From SpSt-398 sp033762195 (GTDB taxonomy: Bacteria; Bacteroidota; Bacteroidia; Chitinophagales; Chitinophagaceae): 64,000 nucleotides of DNA. Where the stretch lies: the NCBI GenBank assembly GCA_033762195.1, contig JANRLV010000129.1, forward strand, positions 3,863-67,862, in the 5' to 3' direction. The translations under genes and the position numbers were made by a program. The stretch's first letter is position 1. Each line of letters begins with the position of its first letter. This document shows, in pieces, positions 1 to 8,115 of this stretch. Below the pieces are notes generated by a model. It saw only the letters and a list, made by a program, of their open reading frames with translations. It was not told the DNA's origin and made no database searches.

Positions 1-78
1 GAATTCATTCCGCATAGAGGACAATGGATCCTGTTGGTCCAATTCGCGCGCAAAGGCTTCGGTGAATTGAAAACTCAT
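1..78 (-). CDS. kynU: Kynureninase, N-terminal fragment (cut by window edge)
   Basis: Reading leftwards from the ATG at 78-76 gives 26 residues that include FARELDQQDPLSSMR, the typical opening of kynureninase (PLP enzyme that cleaves kynurenine or 3-hydroxykynurenine to anthranilate or 3-hydroxyanthranilate plus alanine in tryptophan catabolism). The PLP-binding part lies outside the window. The ATG overlaps the TGA of the upstream PaiB-like gene (ATGA, 4 bp), so the two are probably translationally coupled in one operon. The identification rests only on the N-terminal motif. Confidence 0.68.
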   Translation of the reverse strand, partial: MSFQFTEAFARELDQQDPLSSMRNEF

Positions 79-722
79 AAGGCTTTGGGGGGATAAAGTG
101 ATGACTTCCGCTTTTGCATTTCTTCGGCAATGAACCGGGCACCGGTATCCCCATGGGAAAGTTGATCAATGATCTGCTGGAAACTTTTTTCATCACGGTT
201 CTGGCTGAGCTTGAACACATGCTCAAGCCTTTTGACCTCTATCTCAAAGGGCCTTATTCCTTTCATCATCTTATCGAGATACTCCGGGGGCAAATTATCA
301 TAGACGGTTGAGGACTGAGGATTGTTCTTCTCAAAATAGAGGGTCAGTTTTTTCATGACCCCAACCAATTCTTCATCTGAACCAAAGCGGATAGGGCCAT
401 GGGCGTGTACAGACATATAATTCCAGGTGGATCCCATATGTGGCATGGTGTACCAGGTAGCGCTTACATAGCAATTTGGACTGGTAAATACGGCCAGGAT
501 ATTTTCGGGAAAAGCCTGAAAGGCTTTGATATGATCGGTTGCCTTGCTCATATGACCGATCAGGAAGGTCTTGCCTTCACGCACTTCAAGGAGAACGGGT
601 ACCTGGGTAGCAACGGGGCGTCGTTGATCATCCACCCCAAACAAAAGGGCAAGGGGATGGGCCAGCATGAAAGCCTTTATCTCCCCACTATCGGGTTCTT
701 TGAAATCAGGAAGGTTGTACAT
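75..722 (-). CDS. FMN-binding PaiB-family protein
   Basis: This 215-aa protein matches the PaiB/FMN-binding negative transcriptional regulator family (split-barrel flavin-binding fold). Visible family features are the N-terminal MYNLPDFKEPD, the FLIGHMSKATDH strand, the YVSATWY segment and the WNYMSVHAHGPIRF strand. In Bacillus, PaiB is linked to repression of sporulation and protease genes; in Bacteroidetes members often sit beside metabolic genes and may act as flavin reductases or pyridoxamine-oxidase-like enzymes. The direct 4-bp overlap with kynureninase suggests a link to tryptophan catabolism, which is inference. The gene lies 27 bp downstream of mrp on the same strand and may be co-transcribed with it. 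Confidence 0.85.
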   Translation of the reverse strand: MYNLPDFKEPDSGEIKAFMLAHPLALLFGVDDQRRPVATQVPVLLEVREGKTFLIGHMSKATDHIKAFQAFPENILAVFTSPNCYVSATWYTMPHMGSTWNYMSVHAHGPIRFGSDEELVGVMKKLTLYFEKNNPQSSTVYDNLPPEYLDKMMKGIRPFEIEVKRLEHVFKLSQNRDEKSFQQIIDQLSHGDTGARFIAEEMQKRKSSLYPPKAL

Positions 723-749
723 GGGACAAAAATAAGTCCCTTGTCCGGA

Positions 750-1844
750 TCAGGACACTACTTCGATAACTTTTGTGGCCCCCATATTAGCGTTGCGCAT
801 GGCGATGCTGCGGGCAGCGAGGCCGGCAAAGTCTTCAAAGGCCTTACGGGTAACGGCATCCTCACTCAGCATGATGGGTACCCCTTTGTCGCCCCCTTCG
901 CGTATGCTTTGTACAAGAGGTATTTGTCCCAGGAAAGGAATATCATATTCATCGGCGAGGCGTTTTCCCCCATCCTTTCCAAAGATGTAGTATTTATTAT
1001 CGGGCAATTCGGCAGGTGTGAAATAACTCATGTTTTCAACCAGGCCTACAATGGGTACATTGATCTGTGCTTGTCCAAACATGGCAATGCCTTTTTTAGC
1101 ATCGGCCAGGGCGACATCCTGGGGTGTGGTCACGATCACTACGCCCGTAACTGGAACGGTCTGCATCAGCGTCAAATGGATATCTCCCGTACCAGGAGGC
1201 ATATCCACGACCAGGTAATCCAGGTCTCCCCAATATACTTCGGTTACAAATTGCCGTATGGCGCTGCTGGCCATGGGGCCTCTCCAAACCACGGCATTCT
1301 TTTCATCCACCAATAATCCAATACTCAGTAATTTGATCCCGTATTTTTCCAGGGGAACGATCATCCCCTTTCCTTCTACCTCCATCATCATGGGTCTTTC
1401 TCCCCGCACACCAAACATGATGGGTACGCTTGGGCCATAAATATCCGCATCCATCAGCCCCACTTTAGCGCCGCCTTTGGCAAGCGCCAGGGCCAGGTTG
1501 GCCGAAACAGTACTTTTTCCCACACCGCCTTTGCCACTAACCACGGCAATGATGTTTTTTACCTGCGGAAGCACGGCACCGGTATCTACTCGTTTGGTCG
1601 ATGTATTTGACGTGAAATTCACTTTTACCTCGGCTTCTTTATTAACCAGCAGTTTAACAGCATGAATACAGGCATTCCCGATCATGTCTTTCATGGGGCA
1701 GGCCGGGGTGGTGAGTACCACGGTAAACGAGACCTTGTTTCCTTCAATCTCTATGTCTTTTACCATGTTCAGGGTCACCAGGTCCTTTCCCAGATCAGGT
1801 TCCTGCACATTACTTAAGGCCTCGAGCACTTTTTCCTTCGTCAT
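750..1844 (-). CDS. mrp: Mrp/ApbC-family P-loop ATPase (Fe-S cluster carrier type)
   Basis: This 364-aa cytoplasmic protein has an N-terminal MIP18/DUF59 domain (about residues 1-75, with TTPACPMKD) and a ParA/Mrp ATPase domain with the deviant Walker A KGGVGKST at residues 105-112 and the DADIYGPS switch. Mrp/NBP35 proteins carry Fe-S clusters to apoproteins. The usual CxxC that bridges the cluster in the C-terminal half (after VENMS) is absent: the protein reads MSYFTPAELPDNKYYIFG there. A TAACTTTG -7 promoter element lies 35 bp upstream of the ATG. The start is supported by the family N-terminus. Confidence 0.93.
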   Translation of the reverse strand: MTKEKVLEALSNVQEPDLGKDLVTLNMVKDIEIEGNKVSFTVVLTTPACPMKDMIGNACIHAVKLLVNKEAEVKVNFTSNTSTKRVDTGAVLPQVKNIIAVVSGKGGVGKSTVSANLALALAKGGAKVGLMDADIYGPSVPIMFGVRGERPMMMEVEGKGMIVPLEKYGIKLLSIGLLVDEKNAVVWRGPMASSAIRQFVTEVYWGDLDYLVVDMPPGTGDIHLTLMQTVPVTGVVIVTTPQDVALADAKKGIAMFGQAQINVPIVGLVENMSYFTPAELPDNKYYIFGKDGGKRLADEYDIPFLGQIPLVQSIREGGDKGVPIMLSEDAVTRKAFEDFAGLAARSIAMRNANMGATKVIEVVS

Positions 1845-1878
1845 TTTAAAAGCTTATGTTAAAAAAATGAATGGACTG

Positions 1879-1886
1879 CAAAGTTA
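1879..1886 (-). promoter_or_regulatory. -7 promoter element of mrp
   Basis: TAACTTTG on the minus strand matches the Bacteroidetes -7 consensus TAnnTTTG exactly. It lies about 35 nt upstream of the mrp ATG. No clear TTTG -33 box at 19-21 nt spacing was found. Confidence 0.5.
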
Positions 1887-1931
1887 AACATCCCGCCTGC
1901 TTTTTTGTTTCCTATTTAAGTAACTAGTCCC

Positions 1932-1939
1932 TATTTTTG
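1932..1939 (+). promoter_or_regulatory. -7 promoter element of the 1945 gene
   Basis: TATTTTTG fits TAnnTTTG. It ends 5 nt before a GTG codon at 1945, so the transcript would be leaderless or nearly so. A TTTG lies upstream at 1904-1907, but its 24-nt spacing is longer than the usual 19-21. Confidence 0.5.
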
Positions 1940-1944
1940 GCGAA

Positions 1945-2586
1945 GTGAAGAAAATTCTGCTTTATACCATCTTTTTGCTGCTCTTGATGCCTGCTCGCTC
2001 AAAAGCCCAATTTGAGTCCGTACGTGATTCTGTTGTACAACTTTATGGTATTGTAATGACGGCTGACAGCCTGGTGGGCATCCCGGCCGTTAGTATTGTG
2101 GTCAAGGGTCAGAACCGGGGAACCATCACCAATGCAGAGGGTGTATTCTCGATCGTGGTATTAAAAGGAGATATAGTAGAATTTACCCATGTAAGTTATA
2201 AATCGAAACTGGTCACCATTCCCCGAAACCTTGATGGCAACCAATACAGTGTTGTTCAGTTAATGGTGGCTGATACCGTTTATTTACCAGCCACGATCAT
2301 CAAACCCCGGCCTACCCCGGAACAGTTTGCCCGTGATTTTGTGAACGCCGAAGTGGATGATGATGACCTCGAAGTGGCCCGAAAAAATACAAGTATTGCT
2401 GCCAGAAGGGCTTTATTAAAGACCATTCCTTCCGATGGACGTGAAGCAACGAATATACAGCTCCGCAATGTGGCCAACCGCGCCGTTTATGCCGGTCAAA
2501 CACCACCCCTGAATATCTTCAATCCGGCTGCCTGGGCCGATTTTATTGATTCGTGGAAGAGAGGGGATTTCAAGAGGAAAAATTGA
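1945..2586 (+). CDS. Secreted CarboxypepD_reg-like domain protein
   Basis: This 213-aa protein starts at a GTG and opens with a Sec signal peptide (KKILLYTIFLLLLMPARSKA, then Q). Residues of about 33-110 form a carboxypeptidase-regulatory-like (CarboxypepD_reg_2) beta-sandwich: GIVMTADSLVGIPAVSIVV, RGTITNAEGVFSIVV and FTHVSYKSK are typical. The remainder, with VDDDDLEVARKN and a C-terminal PLNIFNPAAWADFIDSWKRG, is seen in small Bacteroidetes envelope proteins of unknown role; no catalytic residues are recognisable. The GTG start is chosen because it begins the signal peptide and follows the TATTTTTG promoter element by 5 nt. The function is unknown. Confidence 0.85.
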   Translation: MKKILLYTIFLLLLMPARSKAQFESVRDSVVQLYGIVMTADSLVGIPAVSIVVKGQNRGTITNAEGVFSIVVLKGDIVEFTHVSYKSKLVTIPRNLDGNQYSVVQLMVADTVYLPATIIKPRPTPEQFARDFVNAEVDDDDLEVARKNTSIAARRALLKTIPSDGREATNIQLRNVANRAVYAGQTPPLNIFNPAAWADFIDSWKRGDFKRKN

Positions 2587-2588
2587 TG

Positions 2589-2708
2589 ACACGAATTTTT
2601 GCGAATTTTCACGAATTTATTGATTCAGGTAATTAAGATCTTCTACGTCTTATATAACTAATAATTCGTGCCATTCGCGCTCATTCGTAACAATTCGTGT
2701 AATTCATA
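2589..2708 (+). repeat. 9-bp-period CGAAT inverted repeat
   Basis: The left arm (2589-2618) has CGAAT cores spaced about 9 bp apart (ACACGAATT, GCGAATTTT, CACGAATT). The right arm (2662-2708) has the complementary ATTCG cores at the same spacing. The arms can pair imperfectly across about 40 nt. The element lies between the 1945 gene and the 3-hydroxybutyryl-CoA dehydrogenase gene, and it is of the same family as the much better inverted repeat at 15345-15428. Confidence 0.75.
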
Positions 2709-2737
2709 TTGTCATAAATTCTAAAAAGGTTTCTCCT

Positions 2738-2745
2738 TACTTTTG
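2738..2745 (+). promoter_or_regulatory. -7 promoter element of hbd
   Basis: TACTTTTG matches TAnnTTTG. It overlaps the in-frame TTG codon at 2743, which argues that translation begins at the ATG at 2767 and not at that TTG. Confidence 0.5.
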
Positions 2746-2766
2746 CCCCATTCAAAATCAATCCTT

Positions 2767-3669
2767 ATGTTCAACATTGGAGATAATGTTTCTGTCATTG
2801 GTGCAGGCACCATGGGAAACGGGATAGCGCATGTATTTGCCCAACACGGTTTTAAAGTTACCCTCATTGATATAGCTCAGCCACAATTGGACCAGGCGGT
2901 GGCTACGATTGGCAAAAACCTGGACCGGATGGTTGCCAAGGAGATCATTCGGAAAGAATTAAAGGCAAAAACACTCGATAATATCCGTACAGCCACTTCC
3001 ATTGAGCAGGGAGTTAAGGAAGCCTCGCTTGTGATCGAAGCGGCTACAGAACAGACTGAACTCAAACTTCGGATATTTCAACAATTGGATACCTCTGCAC
3101 CGGCGGATTGTATCCTGGCCAGCAATACCTCTTCCATTTCCATCACCAAGATCGCCGCTGTAACCCAGCGCCCCGACAAAGTGATCGGTATGCACTTTAT
3201 GAACCCGGTTCCGGTGATGAAACTGGTGGAAGTGATTAATGGCTATAATACAAGTAAAGAGGTCACTGAAACCATTATTGACCTGAGTAAGCAATTGGGA
3301 AAGGTTCCCTGTGTGGTGAATGACTATCCTGGATTCATTGCCAACCGCATCCTGATCCCCATGATCAATGAAGCGATCTCCAGCCTGTATGAAGGCATTG
3401 CCGGTGTGGAAGAAATCGATTGTATCATGAAACTGGGTATGGCCCACCCAATGGGCCCCCTGCAACTGGCCGATTTTATCGGACTGGATGTTTGCCTCTC
3501 CATTTTAAAAGTACTCCATGATGGCTTTGGCCATCCTAAATATGCCCCCTGCCCCTTGCTGGTCAATATGGTGACCGCCGGAAAACTAGGCGTTAAGTCA
3601 GGTGAGGGCTTTTATGTATATACACCGGGTAAGAAGGAATTGGTCGTGAGCGGGAGGTTTGTTTCCTGA
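2767..3669 (+). CDS. hbd: 3-hydroxybutyryl-CoA dehydrogenase
   Basis: This 300-aa enzyme interconverts 3-hydroxybutyryl-CoA and acetoacetyl-CoA with NAD(P). It has the N-terminal Rossmann fold with GAGTMG at residues 12-17, the SNTSSISITKIA segment, the catalytic GMHFMNPVPVMKLVE histidine loop and the C-terminal helical domain (PGFIANRILIPMINEA, FIGLDVCLSIL). The length is close to that of stand-alone Hbd/PaaH/MmgB proteins, with no fused crotonase domain. The ATG at 2767 is preferred over an upstream TTG at 2743 because the latter lies inside the -7 element. The role in beta-oxidation or in butyrate/polyhydroxybutyrate metabolism cannot be told from context. Confidence 0.93.
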   Translation: MFNIGDNVSVIGAGTMGNGIAHVFAQHGFKVTLIDIAQPQLDQAVATIGKNLDRMVAKEIIRKELKAKTLDNIRTATSIEQGVKEASLVIEAATEQTELKLRIFQQLDTSAPADCILASNTSSISITKIAAVTQRPDKVIGMHFMNPVPVMKLVEVINGYNTSKEVTETIIDLSKQLGKVPCVVNDYPGFIANRILIPMINEAISSLYEGIAGVEEIDCIMKLGMAHPMGPLQLADFIGLDVCLSILKVLHDGFGHPKYAPCPLLVNMVTAGKLGVKSGEGFYVYTPGKKELVVSGRFVS

Positions 3670-3690
3670 TTTTCCATTTTCCGGAAAATC
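3668..3690 (+). terminator. Weak hairpin after hbd
   Basis: GATTTTCC (3668-3675) pairs with GGAAAATC (3683-3690) around a 7-nt loop, overlapping the hbd stop codon. There is no T-tract after it, so termination is uncertain. Confidence 0.3.
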
Positions 3691-3799
3691 CGTCCAAACA
3701 CGGGAAACTGGCACCACCCACCTGCCATATAAAATATTGATTTTCATTTAAATAGGAGTCTGGCATCGCTTTGGAATTATCCCTGCCAAACCCCTAAAA

Positions 3800-5017
3800 A
3801 TGAAAACTAAATTCTACTCAATCATCCTGATCGCCGCCCTGCTGGCAGGCTTTCAATCGCTGGCCCAGTCCAACAACAATTCCGGACCCATGGGCATCCT
3901 TTTTCAGGAGACCTTTGGAAAGGGAAACAACAAAACATCTCTGCCTGCTGGTCGTACCACTTACTCTTACAATTCTGGTAGCGCCATTTCTGATGGTGAA
4001 TACCATCTCTACAAAAAAACGAATGGTCGCTCCGAGTGGCATGCCTCGAATGACCATACTGGTGACGGCAACGGTCGCGCCATGGTGATCAACGCCAGTT
4101 ATGCTGCCGGTGAATTCTACCGCGATACAGTAACCGGATTGACCTCTAACTCTTATTACAGCATCTATCTGTATGTGATGAATGTAAATACTCTGGGTAC
4201 TTGTGGTTCATCTGCCCTGCTGCCCCGCTTGCAGTTTGTGGTAGAGGCCTACAATGCCAACGGAACTTTTACTCAATTGACCTCTTTTACTTCCCAATAT
4301 ATTGCCCAAAGCGCCAACGCTACATGGGTACAGGTTGGTGGTACCTTTACGCTCGGTGCCGGACAAACCAGCGTACGTTACCGCATCATCAATAACCAAA
4401 CCGGTGGTTGTGGAAATGACCTCGCGATCGATGATATCACTTTTGAGCGCGTTATGTCTACCCTTCCTGTTACCGGTTTGCAAACCACGGCTATCCGCAA
4501 TAACAATGATGTGACTGTTAAATGGCAAACACTGACTGAATCCAATACCAGCCATTTTGTAGTAGAGAAAAGCACCAACGGTAAAGATTGGGAAGCCATC
4601 GGTACTGTAGCTGCTGCCGGAAACAGCATCTTCAAAAAAGAATACAGTCTGAATGACACCAAACCCGCTGCTGATAATTACTACCGTATTCAGCAGGTGG
4701 ATATTGATGGTACTTTCACCTACTCCAATGTAGTGACCATCAAAGTGAACGCTACGGTTATCAAAGCCAGCACCTACCCCAACCCCTTTACAAGTGGAGT
4801 ACAGGTAGATATCAAGGCTGAAACCAACCAGTCAGTGATCATCAACCTATATGACCTGAATGGTAAAGTAGTAAAGCAATTAAATGCTGAATTACGCAAA
4901 GGTTCCAACAGCGTTGCTATGAGCGACCTGAAAAATATTCCTGCCGGTATGTACCTTCTGGACATCACCAGCCGTGAAGGACAAAGCATCTACAAAACCA
5001 AACTGATGAAGCAATAA
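3800..5017 (+). CDS. Secreted T9SS-sorted surface protein
   Basis: This 405-aa protein has a Sec signal peptide (KTKFYSIILIAALLAGFQSL, cleaved near AQS). A jelly-roll-like region follows (about residues 30-215, with Gly/Asn/Ser-rich strands and FRVMSTLPVTG-like junctions). A fibronectin-like strand-rich section contains VKWQTLTESNTSHFVVEKS, common in Bacteroidetes gliding/adhesion proteins. The C-terminus (about 325-405) is a type A T9SS sorting domain: YPNPF, VIINLYDLNGKVVKQ, IPAGMYLLDI and a final KLMKQ. The protein is expected to pass the outer membrane by the type IX system and be anchored or released. The ligand or substrate is not recognisable. Confidence 0.88.
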   Translation: MKTKFYSIILIAALLAGFQSLAQSNNNSGPMGILFQETFGKGNNKTSLPAGRTTYSYNSGSAISDGEYHLYKKTNGRSEWHASNDHTGDGNGRAMVINASYAAGEFYRDTVTGLTSNSYYSIYLYVMNVNTLGTCGSSALLPRLQFVVEAYNANGTFTQLTSFTSQYIAQSANATWVQVGGTFTLGAGQTSVRYRIINNQTGGCGNDLAIDDITFERVMSTLPVTGLQTTAIRNNNDVTVKWQTLTESNTSHFVVEKSTNGKDWEAIGTVAAAGNSIFKKEYSLNDTKPAADNYYRIQQVDIDGTFTYSNVVTIKVNATVIKASTYPNPFTSGVQVDIKAETNQSVIINLYDLNGKVVKQLNAELRKGSNSVAMSDLKNIPAGMYLLDITSREGQSIYKTKLMKQ

Positions 5018-5057
5018 GCTATACGAATTTCGTTTTACATTTCAAGGGTTAAGGACG

Positions 5058-5090
5058 GCCGTCACAGAAATGTGGCGGCTTCCTTTTTTT
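5058..5090 (+). terminator. Intrinsic terminator after the T9SS protein
   Basis: GCCGTCACA (5058-5066) pairs with TGTGGCGGC (5071-5079), one G-T wobble, around a GAAA tetraloop, followed by TTCCTTTTTTT. This is a textbook rho-independent terminator. Confidence 0.88.
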
Positions 5091-5424
5091 ATTTGAGGAT
5101 GGAAGGATATGGGAACTTGAGAATGGTGTGAAGAGAGAATTAAGATTGCCATTATGCGTTTGAACGGATAATGGAAAAAGAATCCAGAATATGGATACTA
5201 ATCTGCATGTTGAAAATTAGTGATGTTGGTTTTCAATGGGTTATTTTTTGGCACACAATTGGCCTTTAGATTAACACGAATACGAATCAAAAACCAGTTA
5301 AAATCCAACAACCGAAAAAGACCAACGGATCCTGACTATCAAAAACCTGAGTCTGCATCTGAAAAACCAGATGATCCAATCCACCTGAGAAAAACAAATT
5401 TTCACTTAATAGGGTTAAAAGATA
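5091..5424. other. Gene-free spacer between two similar terminators
   Basis: About 330 bp of AT-rich sequence with no convincing gene. A 94-codon open frame starting at 5220 runs through the second terminator into the hexosaminidase 3' end and has no family features. Both ends of the spacer carry the string AGGGTTAA followed by a GCCGnCAC hairpin and a T-tract, which suggests an old duplication of the terminator segment. Confidence 0.5.
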
Positions 5425-5457
5425 GCCGCCACTCGTTCGTGGCGGCCTCTTTTTTTA
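5425..5457. terminator. Terminator at the 3' end of the hexosaminidase gene
   Basis: GCCGCCAC (5425-5432) pairs perfectly with GTGGCGGC (5439-5446) around TCGTTC. A T-run follows on the plus strand; on the minus strand the hairpin is followed by TATCTTTTAA, so it may act in both directions. It resembles the hairpin at 5058. Confidence 0.75.
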
Positions 5458-7362
5458 ATTTCTTCCCAATCGTTTCTTCATTTCTTCGACCGGAAAAAAG
5501 ATGATCCTTCCCATTTGTTCTTTGCCCCGATAAGTTACCACTTTTAGAAGGGTAACATCTTTAGGTAAGGTCAGGGGTTTTGTATAAATGGGATAATATT
5601 GGTCAGGGAAAGAATAATCAAGGCTATAATGGATATTCAGCCCTTCTACTTCCGTATCCATTTGTACCACGATCTCGCCCTTTGCATTGGTGGTGAATTT
5701 AAAATCGGGTTCAAACATGCTGCGGGCATATTTTTTATCGGCCGCGTCAAATCGTTTAAAATGCATTTCCACTTTTGACACAAACCCGGCCCAATTCTTT
5801 TGCGCAACCGGCGACCAGACATCTTCAGCCAGGGCAAGTCCGCGAGGCCAGGTCATGTATTCGGCATGGCGCATATTGTACACTTGTTCTGTCCACAGGT
5901 TGGCTTGACCACCCAAAATATATTGGGATTCCACACCAGCCGGTAACGGGTCAAACTCATATACCTTTTTAAGCCGAAGGCTGGCATACACAGGAGGTTC
6001 AATGATGCGATCGCCTTGCATATAGTCAATATAAACATGGGTCGTGGGGCTCATTACCACTTCATGCTTTAGTTTAGCCGCTTCGATCCCACCTTTGGTA
6101 CCCCTCCAACTCATTACGGCCGCGTTGGGTGCCAGTCCTCCCTGCAATATTTCATCCCAGCCGATCAATTTCTTTCCTTTGGAGGCGACGATCTTCTCCA
6201 CGCGTTTTACAAAATAGCTTTGTACCTCATCCAGGTTCTTCAGGTTCTCCCGTTTCATCAACGCTTTTACCTCCGGCATTTTCTCCCAGAAATTACGGGC
6301 TGTTTCATCCCCACCCATGTGTATGTATTCAAAGGGAAATACGGCTGCGAGTTCGGTAAATACCTTATCAAGGAATTCATATACCTTCTCATTGGCCGGG
6401 CAGAGTGTATTATCGATCAATCCATAAAAATGTCCGCTCGGAGGCCATTCCATGATCTTCTCCCCGGAGCGCACCTGATAATTTTTGGCATCGGGTGTAC
6501 AGGATAATTCGGGATAGGCAACAACGGCAGCCAGACTATGACCGGGTACATCTACCTCAGGAAGGATATTGACAAAACGATCCTGGGCATAACGGATCAG
6601 TTCTTTCAGATCCTCCTGGGTGTAAAACCCGCCATAGTCCTTTGGCTCGTCGGCAGTGGGTTTTGTCATATCCCCAAACCGGCCGATCCGATAGGCACGC
6701 CAGGCCCCTACAGAGGTCAATTTTGGTAGTGATTTGATCTCAATCCGCCAACCTTCATCATCGGTCAGGTGCAGATGCAGGAGGTTGAGTTTATACTTCA
6801 CCATTTGGTCAATATAGGATTTCACTTCTTCCTTGGTGAAAAAATGCCGGGATACGTCGAACATAAACCCTCTCCAGCCAAAACGGGGATAGTCCACGAT
6901 TGAAACCTGTGGTACAGACCAGTCAGCACCCGCCTCAAGCGATTTACCTTCCACCGCTGGAGGCAATAACTGGAGTAAGGTTTGAACCCCATAAAACAAA
7001 CCGGCTGGTTGATTTGCTTTGATCACGACACCATTTCCTGTTACCTCCAAACGGTAACCTTCTTTTCCAATCTCCGCATCAAGGGTGGGGATCAGCAGGA
7101 GGCGAACAGCGGCTGCCGCGTCTGCAGGATTAATTGTAACGGTTTTACCGCTGGTGGACTGAACCTTTCCAGCGAGGTGTTGGGCGGTCTTCATCACTTC
7201 TTCTTTTGCGAGGTCACCACCAATGACCAGTGAATTTCCCAATTGGTAACGGCCCTGTCCCATAGTAACCGAAACGGGTTCGGGTATGATATTGAGGGAT
7301 GGCTGGCTTTGGGCAACATTGACCAGGAAAAATGCAAGCAGGAGCAGAATTAATTTTTTCAT
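5455..7362 (-). CDS. Beta-N-acetylhexosaminidase, GH20
   Basis: This 635-aa secreted glycosidase removes terminal GlcNAc or GalNAc residues. It has a signal peptide (residues 1-19), a GH20b N-terminal domain (about 22-150) and the GH20 barrel beginning at YPRFGWRGFMFDVSRHF. The catalytic Asp-Glu pair is at D352-E353 in HMGGDE, and the barrel also has HLHLTDDEGWRIEI and PEVDVPGHS. The C-terminal part (VEGLNIHYSLDYSFPDQYYP) is the chitobiase-like beta domain. It is likely periplasmic or outer-membrane and used on chitin fragments, glycoproteins or peptidoglycan-derived sugars. A set of small hairpins lies 60 bp upstream. Confidence 0.95.
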   Translation of the reverse strand: MKKLILLLLAFFLVNVAQSQPSLNIIPEPVSVTMGQGRYQLGNSLVIGGDLAKEEVMKTAQHLAGKVQSTSGKTVTINPADAAAAVRLLLIPTLDAEIGKEGYRLEVTGNGVVIKANQPAGLFYGVQTLLQLLPPAVEGKSLEAGADWSVPQVSIVDYPRFGWRGFMFDVSRHFFTKEEVKSYIDQMVKYKLNLLHLHLTDDEGWRIEIKSLPKLTSVGAWRAYRIGRFGDMTKPTADEPKDYGGFYTQEDLKELIRYAQDRFVNILPEVDVPGHSLAAVVAYPELSCTPDAKNYQVRSGEKIMEWPPSGHFYGLIDNTLCPANEKVYEFLDKVFTELAAVFPFEYIHMGGDETARNFWEKMPEVKALMKRENLKNLDEVQSYFVKRVEKIVASKGKKLIGWDEILQGGLAPNAAVMSWRGTKGGIEAAKLKHEVVMSPTTHVYIDYMQGDRIIEPPVYASLRLKKVYEFDPLPAGVESQYILGGQANLWTEQVYNMRHAEYMTWPRGLALAEDVWSPVAQKNWAGFVSKVEMHFKRFDAADKKYARSMFEPDFKFTTNAKGEIVVQMDTEVEGLNIHYSLDYSFPDQYYPIYTKPLTLPKDVTLLKVVTYRGKEQMGRIIFFPVEEMKKRLGRN

Positions 7363-7422
7363 GTGGCGGGGTGTTAGAATATATAGATATTGTGTTCTTG
7401 GTTTTGATTTTACTGTTTTAGT

Positions 7423-7489
7423 GTCGCCAGAGGCGACTTTCTAATAGTGCGAAACCAGAGGTTTCGCATAGCCAGAAGCGCTGCGAGCG
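7423..7489. repeat. Cluster of three short palindromes
   Basis: Three hairpins lie in a row: GTCGCC-AGA-GGCGAC (7423-7437), GCGAAACC-AGA-GGTTTCGC (7449-7467) and CGCT-GCG-AGCG (7479-7489). The first two share the core CCAGAGG. They sit between the yigZ stop and the hexosaminidase start on the minus strand, where they could act as a terminator, attenuator or REP-like element. Confidence 0.7.
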
Positions 7490-7506
7490 TCGCGTGAAAC
7501 AGAAAT

Positions 7507-8115
7507 TCAGGATACTTTTTCGACCTCTACGGTATAAAGATCCTTCAATTTATACAATAATTCCGTTTCCCGGTTTCGGGGAATATTCACTTCCATCATA
7601 CAAAACAACTGGATCTCATTTTTAATGACCTGGCACCCACATTGCTTGAGCAGGGTCATCACCGGGTTCATCTGTGTATAATCAAATTGAAGCCGGTAAG
7701 GTACTACCACAGCCCTTTGCACCAGCGGGACCGTTTGTAATGTCATGGCGGTACTATTCTTGTAAGCATTGATCAATCCGGGCACCCCCAACAAGGTACC
7801 TCCAAAATACCGCACCACAACCACGGCCATATCCACTAATTCGCGGCTGTCTATTTGTCCCAATATAGGACGCCCGGCGCTTCCCGAAGGTTCGCCATCA
7901 TCGCTGCTTCTGAACAGGTTGCCATCTGTGCCCAAGCGGTAAGCAAAACAATGATGTACTGCCTTTGGATGTTCCTCTTTCAATTGTTGAAGCCGGGTTT
8001 TGAAATCATCCACCGAACGAATGGGAAAGGCATAGGCCAGGAACCGGCTCCCTCTGTCTTTGAATTCAGCCAGGGATTCCTTTTCAATCGTATAAAAAAA
8101 GTCACGGTTATCCAT
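7507..8115 (-). CDS. yigZ: YigZ/IMPACT family protein
   Basis: This 202-aa protein has the UPF0029 N-terminal domain: EFKDRGSRFLAYAFPI, HPKAVHHCFAYRLG and the signature DDGEPSGSAGRPIL followed by VVVVRYFGGTLLG. A C-terminal DUF1949-like domain spans about residues 135-200. The eukaryotic relative IMPACT affects GCN2 signalling; the bacterial role is unsettled, possibly nucleic-acid binding. The ATG overlaps the 3' end of the EamA transporter gene by 8 bp, so it is the last gene of the ribD-eamA-yigZ group. Confidence 0.93.
   Translation of the reverse strand: MDNRDFFYTIEKESLAEFKDRGSRFLAYAFPIRSVDDFKTRLQQLKEEHPKAVHHCFAYRLGTDGNLFRSSDDGEPSGSAGRPILGQIDSRELVDMAVVVVRYFGGTLLGVPGLINAYKNSTAMTLQTVPLVQRAVVVPYRLQFDYTQMNPVMTLLKQCGCQVIKNEIQLFCMMEVNIPRNRETELLYKLKDLYTVEVEKVS

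Noticed and set aside
399..1316. 305-codon plus-strand frame opposite PaiB-like and mrp genes
   Set aside because: It spans two real minus-strand genes and has no start signal or recognisable domain.
5220..5504. 94-codon frame in the terminator-bounded spacer
   Set aside because: It reads through a strong terminator hairpin and the hexosaminidase 3' end, and no promoter or homology is visible.
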